A stretch of 64,000 bases of DNA from Blastobasis lacticolella (lineage: Eukaryota; Arthropoda; Insecta; Lepidoptera; Blastobasidae), in the NCBI GenBank assembly GCA_905147135.1, contig LR990054.1:10763001-10827000 (forward strand), in the 5' to 3' direction. How positions within the stretch are numbered: the first letter of the stretch is position 1; each line of letters begins with the position of its first letter. Below, in pieces: positions 56,611 through 64,000 of the stretch. Below the pieces are notes generated by a model. It was not told where the DNA came from. It made no database searches and saw only the letters and a program-made list of their open reading frames with translations. The position numbers and the translations under genes are program-made.

Positions 56611-58257
56611 TTAAGACGGACACACGGCGATCGTTTTACACAACTTATTAACAAATTCTCATCATATTATTATGTGCCATTGAGAGTTCTTTATTAAAAA
56701 GAAATATCCCTGGATCGCGATACAAAAAGCCCGCGCCGTGTACGGACGTGCCAACACGCCGGCCGCGCCGCCCGCGCCGCGCCGCGCACGGCAGCCCTGG
56801 GACTGCTTTATATTCGCACGCGCGACTCACCACATTTCACCGCGGCTATGGCACCGGCTGCTCTTAGTATCCTCAACTTTGTTATTTCACGCAAATGCTC
56901 TTTCCTTTGGCAGCATACCCCAGCTACGCCCTCGAATTTTAAATTTCTTAACCCCTTTAACCTTTTTTATTGTAACAATAACAGCTGACCAGATGCAAGC
57001 GAACGAAGCACCTGCATTAGATGCGGAGTTGGATTCGCGGCTGCTGTGAAAGTTTAATGCTCTCTTTGGTTTAAACTGCTGGGATCGCACGGTGTTTTGC
57101 GCTCAGTAGTAACAAAACAAACGTAATTAAACAATTCGAATGCAACAGTTCTCGTTCGGGGCAGCGGCGAGTCTGAAACCAACTAACATTCAGTTTACAC
57201 AAAGCGTTCAGTTAACTCCGCTTTTAGCCGACCGCCGCCGCCGACCGCACACTCTCGTTAGCTTTTGATTTTTCACTTTTTTTTAATAAAGTTGATTCGT
57301 GTATCCCTCAGTTGCTGCTTGTTGTTCGGAATCCACTCGCGATGCTTTAGGAGCACGTTCGTGAACGTGTTTTGCTCGTTTTACATTTCACTTTTGCTAT
57401 CATGATTGCTTTAATTTCAGTCTCGGTCCAATTGTTTACCAACTGGCCTGGAACGGATCATTTACATACCGCTTTTATTGACAGCAAATGCTTGTTCGAT
57501 TTATGAAATGACCAGTTGGTCATGGACTTATTACGTTTTTATCTCGAGTTGAAACATCAAATTTTTGTAAAAACACGAGTAAGTATAGGTTAATCGTAAG
57601 TAGGTAATATTGTAACTAAGCTCATTTGTAATGTATGTTTAAGACTTTAAATAAAATAATTTTATTAATATCATTATATTTATGCTCGCAATGTCCGGGA
57701 GCTGGATAGGTGACCGTTTCGTACTTTGAAGCTAGTCGAACTTCAGCACAGCAACGTACTCGCCACTGGCGTGTGTCGTAATACCAGGTTGACCAAGGTC
57801 TTCCGCTAGAAGCCCGAAGACTGGCCTTTAGGAGAGGCAGGTCAATTTACTGGTTGTACAGTTTAGGGCTCCAGTAACGGTATAAATTTATACTTATATA
57901 CCTATGCTTACATATATTTTGTATCTTTATGCAGTCAAAATGGTTATTATAACTTGCGATGAGGCAATTGAACACAGCTGCAGGAAGGAACCTCAACATT
58001 TTCGAGGAAGTTCTTTGTTGTTGGTAACTTTGTTTGAAAACGGTATCGGCAGCGGTTTACTGCACCACGTGATGCCGCACTTTCAGAAACACATTCAGTC
58101 TGCTATGTTGGACTTACATCATACTTTCTCATGTAAAGTTACATGCGTTGTTTGCTATTAGGTGTACCTACAATATTATTTTTAAATGGCATGGAATGCA
58201 ATACCATCAACCACTAATATCTTATTTGTATAATTTAGTAACCAAAATAAAGAGCAC
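56611..58257. other. no gene recognised; CpG-rich patches
   Basis: 56725-56800 is strongly CpG-rich (gccgcgcc-type runs) and open for 103 codons without a domain. 57215-57255 carries gccgaccgccgccgccgacc. Otherwise unique DNA. Confidence 0.35.
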
Positions 58258-58259
58258 TA

Positions 58260-58390
58260 AGGCGCTGTCCCTATTGGCAGCGGTCATGCGACCATGGTCA
58301 AACGGCAGAGGTCGCCCGACCAATAGGAGACCTCAAACCGTCTATCGCACGACCACGGTCGTACGACCGTTGTCAATAAGGACAGAGCCT
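58260..58390. mobile_element. MITE-1, copy 2, TA-flanked
   Basis: The left end, aggcgctgtccctattggca followed by gcggtcatgcgacc, pairs with the right end, gtcaataaggacagagcct. It is flanked by TA (58258-58259 and 58391-58392). Central bases include a second gtcgtacgacc motif. 131 bp, no coding capacity. The TA duplication suggests Tc1/mariner-type transposition. Confidence 0.75.
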
Positions 58391-58392
58391 TA

Positions 58393-58892
58393 GGGTACCT
58401 GTGAGCACTAAGCTGACGTAAGCGTATCTCGAATTTTCGATACCTGCATTTACACAGGTTATCTTACATTAATTCGTTTGGTATCCATCCAACACGTTAG
58501 TCATCCGGCATCAAGACTCCCTAAAATAGTCAATTAATACAAAAAAATACTATTTTTCTATATTTGTTTTCCTTCCACCAAGATACAACAAATACGAAGC
58601 CGCGGTTCCATACGCGGTCGAAGGGAATAAATGTAAGATGTTGTCAAATAAAGGACGAACATTAGACGCCTGAATTTAGAAGGGTTTGTCTTCGTCCTGT
58701 TAAAAAATACTCCCTATAACACTTGTACAGCAAGACAGAGCCGGGGATAAAAAATTCAACACCCACCCGATTCCGTTTTTCACAACCACCCCTGACCTTT
58801 TTTTACGATATGTCGGCCTTAAGGCCGGCGCAGACGAGTGAGCCTGTACAAACCTATCCAAAGCATTGAATCTAGGCCGAGCATTTCCATAT
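58393..58892. other. no gene recognised
   Basis: Unique DNA. Confidence 0.3.
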
Positions 58893-58966
58893 GTTTGTGG
58901 AGATCTCGGGGTAGGCCTTTGCCCAGCAGTGGGCGTCTTCCGGCTAATATGATGGTGATGATGATG
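58893..58966 (+). repeat. LINE 3' end, family of 20435-20628
   Basis: ttgtggagatctcggggtag, then cctttgcccagcagtgggcg, then tcttccggctaatatgatgg and an ATG-repeat tail. It matches the reverse complement of 20435-20520. Confidence 0.75.
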
Positions 58967-59221
58967 ACTTGCCATATCATGCATGTTATGGAATAATTTA
59001 TTCTGTTCCGAGCTTTGGAAGGCACGTAACCAAGCCGTTGGTTCCGGATTTATTTGTAGTCGTCATAAGCCACGTCGGAGATCACGTGGGCGGCAACTGC
59101 TACAACTGGGATATTATACGTAGATACCTCACACGATGAATGACTGATAGTGCGGGAATCGCAGTTTAAAACCAGCTGAGTGTGTTGATATATAGAGTTG
59201 TGCCCTTGTGTTGTTTTTAAT

Positions 59222-59310
59222 TTTATTATCATCGTCATCTTGGCGAGAACCCAGGGTCCGCCTTTCTGCGACTCTTGGCCCACTTCGCTCGGTCTTCGGC
59301 AGTCTTTTAC
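59222..59310 (-). repeat. LINE-T 3' fragment
   Basis: atcatcgtcatcttggcgag, then gggtccgcctttctgcgact, then cttggcccacttcgctcggt; matches 31022-31130, with part of the tail block missing. Confidence 0.7.
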
Positions 59311-59944
59311 TTTTATACTTTATACTTTTCTTCTCCGTTCTCAGCCGACGAAAAGCTTGCGTTTGTCCAGGCCTTTACTGCGCCAGTGTGTTCGATGTTC
59401 AAAGCTTATATATTCATACAGTATGAACCTACTATGCGAGATGGTATGAGCTGAGTTGCCCTTTTAAGGGGCTGTTAAATGGGCAATATTTTTTATTGCA
59501 ATATGTGGCTGCAACACAGTAGTGTACTATGGCCAGTATTTGTTGTTTAAGCCGCATTCTTTTCTACTCGACATGATGTTTGCCGTATATTGCTGTAACT
59601 GACAAAGACAAATCTTTATTTAGACCCCTTCAAAAGTCTTAAAAATTAAAGTAACAAAAAAGAAAAATAGGGCGAAATAGGAAATGAAATATGGGCAATA
59701 TTTGCTTTTGGTTTAGAAATCTCTAAGTTCACCTAACTTACCTTTAAAGAAATATTTCTATAAGATATATAGATAATACTTCATTGAAAATTTGAATTGA
59801 TCAAATTTTTTGGTAATTATTAAAATAAGAAATATAATTAATAATTTTTTGGTACTTATATTTTACTACCAAACATCTGACTTGAAATTTTAATCAAAAG
59901 TTAGAATCAGAATTCATTTAGGTATTATAAAAGGGGAGAACATG

Positions 59945-60110
59945 GTTGGTATGTATGTATGTATGTAAATTCTTTATTGCAACAACATAGTACATTACAA
60001 AAGGAAACACTTACAAAGCAAAGGCCAGCTTATCCCACAACGGGATCTCTTCCAGCTAACCTTAGACAAGCGGAAAGGAGCCTTTACGAGCGGCAGAGGC
60101 AATAAAGAGT
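59945..60110 (-). repeat. LINE 3' tail with (ATGT)n at the end
   Basis: tatgtatgtatgtatgtaaa, then ctttattgcaacaacatagt, then gatctcttccagctaacctt. Distant relative of 11463-11600. Confidence 0.55.
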
Positions 60111-60769
60111 AGGTACCTTACTTTAAAAATAACCAAAGACTTAAACATTGTGTTGTTTATCAGAGCAGAACTTAGAACAGTTTACTCAAATTTAGGTAGA
60201 CAATTTACTGATTACACTACTGTGTAATTGCATTTGAGATGATTTTTATCGAATTACCAACACTTTCCATCTTTGCTACGAGGCAGTCGAATCTGTTACG
60301 TAAATCTTGACATTATAGAAAAAATAAAATACTATAAGAGTCTACATAATCACTGATTCTCAGTCAGTGACTAATCGAGAAGATTGTGAAACTATCAATT
60401 CCCTACTTAATCACGCTAACGAAGCCCAGCAACACGCCACTCAAACCAAGGCGATCACCCGTCGTAATCCGTCGTATTTTAAATATCTTTGCGCCAACCC
60501 AAATAACTTGTCTAAATAAATAGGGTACCGTGTGTAAGACGCGATAAATCATGGCGGGCGCAACACTCGGCCACATCAAACGGAGTCTCAAAAGAACTGA
60601 GAAAGTGTGGGACCTAATTGCCACTGCTTAATTCTGAGCTGTGTGAATCACACCTGTGTCAGAGGAACTGCAAGAGCCCTTCTCTGTGATCCAGTGCCAA
60701 TGTTTCGCGACGTAGGTACCTACGAGTATTTGTATGTCACTGCTCGTAGGTATACCTATTTATTGTCAA
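60111..60769. other. no gene recognised
   Basis: Unique DNA. Confidence 0.3.
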
Positions 60770-61285
60770 AAACGTATTATTATGGACTCACAATAGCACG
60801 TTTTTTATCAATGAGGAGTTTTCCAATAGGTATTTAAGGCATTCCTAACCACTCACTAGATGGCGCCCCGACAATTTTGGTAATTGATAATCGCTTGAAT
60901 AATTCTTAGCAAACAGGATATAAACACTGGGTATGTTGTATTGGATAATATTATATTTGTTAATAGTTTTCAACCATTTTAGAGGTTGTAATAATAATGG
61001 AACATAGTGCCAACTTCTATAAATATTTCTTTTTACACTTCGTTCAACCTTTAACAGTTATGTTTATATTAATAAACACTTTATTTTCAAGTTTAGTATT
61101 ACTTGGCTGCATGAAATCACTGCCACCATCATACAGATTTAAAAAAGATTACCAAAATTGTAGGAGCGCCATCTATTGATGCTTTTTGAAACAAACTATC
61201 AATACCTACTGGAAAACTCCTCATAGCGACGATCGTACGTTCGTACGATTTCGCTGTAATCTGACTCACGATTACGTTGGTAATT
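60770..61285. mobile_element. long inverted-repeat MITE
   Basis: tgaggagttttccaataggt at 60813 pairs with acctactggaaaactcctca ending at 61222. The next blocks, agatggcgccccgacaattt (60859) and aaaattgtaggagcgccatc (61153), are complementary too, as are ttttggtaatt and gattaccaaaat. The arms extend over about 85 bp with indels. The interior has no transposase. Confidence 0.65.
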
Positions 61286-63269
61286 TTAGGGGGAAACATT
61301 GGTGTTGTGATTGACATGACAAGGTCATGGACTAGCTTGGGTGGTGCCTGTGATTTATTCAACGTTATTTATAAAAATAATAAGTAATGGTACCTACCTA
61401 TACTGTCACGGGGTGTCGCGTGTCAATCGGATCCCGAGATTGATCAACATCTTTATTAATATTTGATTAAAGCAACCATTGTTTTTCCTTAAGATTCAAG
61501 GTACCCAGAACGTACGTACCTACAAAATTTTTCAGAAGGAATAGGTAAGTGAATATTCGTAACTAAACTGGTACGACAGTAAACTCCATCTGCATAGTAG
61601 GTTAACTGCTAATCAGATTGACGAATACGTGGAAGAAGTAAAACAACACTCTAGTTGCCATGCCCGTTCGTTCTAATTTGAATATCAAAGGAAGGACTGA
61701 GCATTTTTCTAATAAAAAAATATATGTGGTAAGTAGTATATTTATGAATCAATCGATGTGCGCGGGGCGAGGGGCGGGGCGGCGCGTCTTTGATGTGGCC
61801 ACATTCCGGGAGCATCTGGGCTGTGTCTCTCACATGTCAGAGACCAAATTGATACGCGATTTACGGATCAGCGGCGTGTTTGCTGCTCGCGGATACTTTG
61901 GGAACGCAAAATAAACATGTTTACTCAACCTCTCGCTTAACATTGTTTCTGCTTACAGGAAATGTCTATTCTTATGATGTGCGAAGCGCAGAATCGAATC
62001 ACGACGCTTAGACCGTGCTCTGCCTTAACTTCGCTGTCTTTAATTTTTAATTGACATGTACTTGGGGATCCTAATAAAGTACTGTCTATGTCTATGTCTA
62101 TGTCTACTTATTAGTTTTCGAGTAGAGTTAGACAGTATTCATGTGTATGACTTTCTTGACTAGTAGCTTGTCCGTCAATTACGTAAATACAGATCTCGAT
62201 ATAGCGAGGCGACCCAAAGAAAGTTCTTTAACGTTTTCAAAGGACCTGTATCTTCAATGTTCGAGCATCCCATTGAAGATTGTCACATCTCAAAGATTGG
62301 GCATTTGGGACGCACACACAGACTTTCAGGGTCCCTATATTATTTGCTATCGTAAAAGAAATTCTGCTGAAAGTATTTTTATTTTTATGTTGTCACATTC
62401 CAGTCAATTTTCATGTGGCCAAGAAATTTCCAAGTGATCACTTTTATTCTGCGACATATTTACATTCTGGCATTATTATTTTCATAAAGGACATTATTAT
62501 CTATACCTTTCCATTATTCATTCAAGGAATTATAGTCGATAACTCATATTTTATCCTGAACATAGTTTTGACGTTGGCATTGCATACTCGTATGTTACTT
62601 AGCTACGGTATATGCACATTGCGATTACTTTGAAAAGGCTGTGTTACATTTCCGGTATAAAAGAAAGTTTGCTTAACTAAGAGTGGTCCATTATAAAATA
62701 AAAATTGAAATAGAAAGCACTATAAATTTGATATAGTGTTATTCTATTATCTAAATGGACTGAACGTCTCGTACAGTACATTCTTTCCGGCGCCAGCTGT
62801 CGGCGCCCCGCTAACAATTTAGAAATGGCTCCGCGTCAACAACTTTGTAAATATTATGTCGTTCATACATTAGCGAAACTTAATTAAAGTACAGACTGTA
62901 AAATGTTTTAACGGGTGGACCAAATGGAGCCGAGGCAATTTGCAAAGTAGACCAAGTCCTTTAAAAGTTTCACCTCAGGGGAAGCATAACGGAGGCACGG
63001 GGTTCGCGGCTTGCTTGCACAAGCCAATTACACCCTTTTCATGATTTGTCTACTACGGAGGTAGATAAAAAAACAATAATTGCAAGCTTGTGGTACGGTA
63101 GATCTGGCGAGATTTTTGTTGGCTCTCTCTCTATAGCGATCAGGTAAAGTCAAGTCTGAATAACACTGAGCTACTCGCCATCTTTACCTAACATTAGTTT
63201 TTAACTGATTTTCGAATAAGAAAATGTGTCTGTCTAATAGTAATATTGCAAGATTGCTTTGCTTATCCA
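61286..63269. other. no gene recognised; hexamer repeat
   Basis: 62081-62105 is tctatg repeated about four times. 61755-61790 is CpG-rich. Frames at 62141-62437 and 62280-62633 overlap in AT-rich DNA without a domain. Confidence 0.35.
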
Positions 63270-63420
63270 GTACCAGCGACCCGCCCCGGCTTCACTTGGG
63301 TTTTTCCGGCTTTACTTGGTTAAAATATACATACGGTAAAAAACGCATGAAAATCCGTTCAGTAGTTGAGTTGAGAAAAAACAGACAGACGCGGCGTGAG
63401 ACTTTTTATTAATGTAGTGA
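63270..63420 (+). repeat. lepidopteran 'acccgccccggcttcgcac' repeat
   Basis: gcgacccgccccggcttcac, then gcatgaaaatccgttcagta, then aacagacagacgcggcgtga, then attaatgtagtga. The most complete copy of this repeat here. Confidence 0.65.
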
Positions 63421-64000
63421 TAGTGATAGATTGAGTAGGTATAGGTCATTTCTTATTTGTGGAAAATCGTTTGCGAAAGGCGCTCTATTATTGATACTCA
63501 CCAATACTTACGACAATGGCATTATTCATTGTTTACCTCCTCCTGCTGCATCTATTACGCCGCTGGTATATCTGCTCTTCTTTTTTAATCTTAATCTTCA
63601 TAACTGTTTTACTTTGAGTCATCTCATACTAGTAGCTACTTACTGAGGAGGCTCCCAGGTTTGGTTATGTGCTGCGTAAGCTCCAGAGATACGTAGGAAA
63701 TTTGTGCCTAAACCTATCGGTATCAGGAAAGAGGTCCCAAGGACGGCGTAAGAAGCGAGAATGCCGAAGACAGCACTAAGTGAAGAAGAATGGATAGGAA
63801 AGCAAATCCTGCTACTCTCACATCCATGCTGGTTCACACTGTCTACTGGGTGGTGGTGATGTTACCCAAATTTTAAGATAAACAGCAACACAGCAGCATT
63901 TTCAACAATGCGATTTCCAAATTTCCTGTCTCTCATAAGTCTTTTCACTGATATGGCTGAGGCTCTTCAACAGTGGACGGGCTCTTTAGTGATATCTAGA
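63421..64000. other. no gene recognised; end of window
   Basis: Unique DNA. 63955-63995 (ggctgaggctcttcaacagt, ggacgggctctttagtgata) looks like the end of an interspersed repeat cut by the window edge. Confidence 0.35.

Noticed and set aside
56738..57049. 103-codon frame starting in a CpG-rich patch
   Set aside because: No domain; composition changes sharply along the frame as expected of non-coding DNA.
62141..62633. Two overlapping frames of 98 and 117 codons
   Set aside because: Different phases of the same AT-rich stretch; neither has a domain or splice context.
1..64000. CRISPR arrays, operons, rRNA genes or prokaryotic islands
   Set aside because: No spaced direct-repeat array, no tightly packed genes and no rRNA sequence; all recognisable elements are animal retrotransposons, SINEs and MITEs.

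Overview
This is eukaryotic nuclear DNA, almost certainly from a moth or butterfly (Lepidoptera). The evidence is the repeat content: 3' ends of non-LTR retrotransposons of the kind scattered through lepidopteran genomes, a tRNA-derived SINE family with at least ten copies, a tRNA-Gly-derived SINE, a BEL/Pao LTR retrotransposon, and a CR1/jockey-like LINE whose ORF1 has a baculovirus-FP-like C-terminus. No prokaryotic gene organisation, CRISPR array, rRNA or convincing host tRNA gene is visible.

Layout. 1-11.9 kb: gene-free DNA with SINE and LINE fragments and a foldback element. 11.9-15.87 kb: a 5'-truncated CR1/jockey-like LINE on the minus strand (end of ORF1, then a frameshifted ORF2 with endonuclease and reverse transcriptase). 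It sits inside an older SINE, whose two halves remain at 11838-11901 and 15867-16129. 18.2-33.9 kb: three small genes, called here hpg-A (minus), hpg-B (plus) and hpg-C (plus). They encode very His/Pro/Gly-rich short proteins and share a splice acceptor placed exactly two bases before an ATG-Pro-Pro start; A and B also share an Met-Arg-Arg-stop ending. hpg-C has a TATA box, an initiator and a splice donor at textbook spacing. Between B and C lies a young BEL/Pao element (22756-29413) with identical LTRs and one in-frame stop in its polyprotein; it split an older LINE fragment. 34-64 kb: a gene desert with SINEs, LINE tails, inverted-repeat elements, one perfect 26-bp-arm palindrome and several CpG-rich unique patches.

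How it fits together. Only the three hpg genes look like host coding sequence, and they are the main biological interest: a small local family, possibly secreted or metal-binding, with unknown function. The rest is a layered record of transposition in which the order of events can be read: SINE before LINE at 11.9-16.1 kb, LINE fragment before BEL at 22.7-29.6 kb, inverted-repeat element before SINE at 38 kb. The SINE family shares about 65 bp of 3' end with a LINE family in the same window, which suggests that this LINE mobilises it. All similarity statements were made by eye; no database search was possible.
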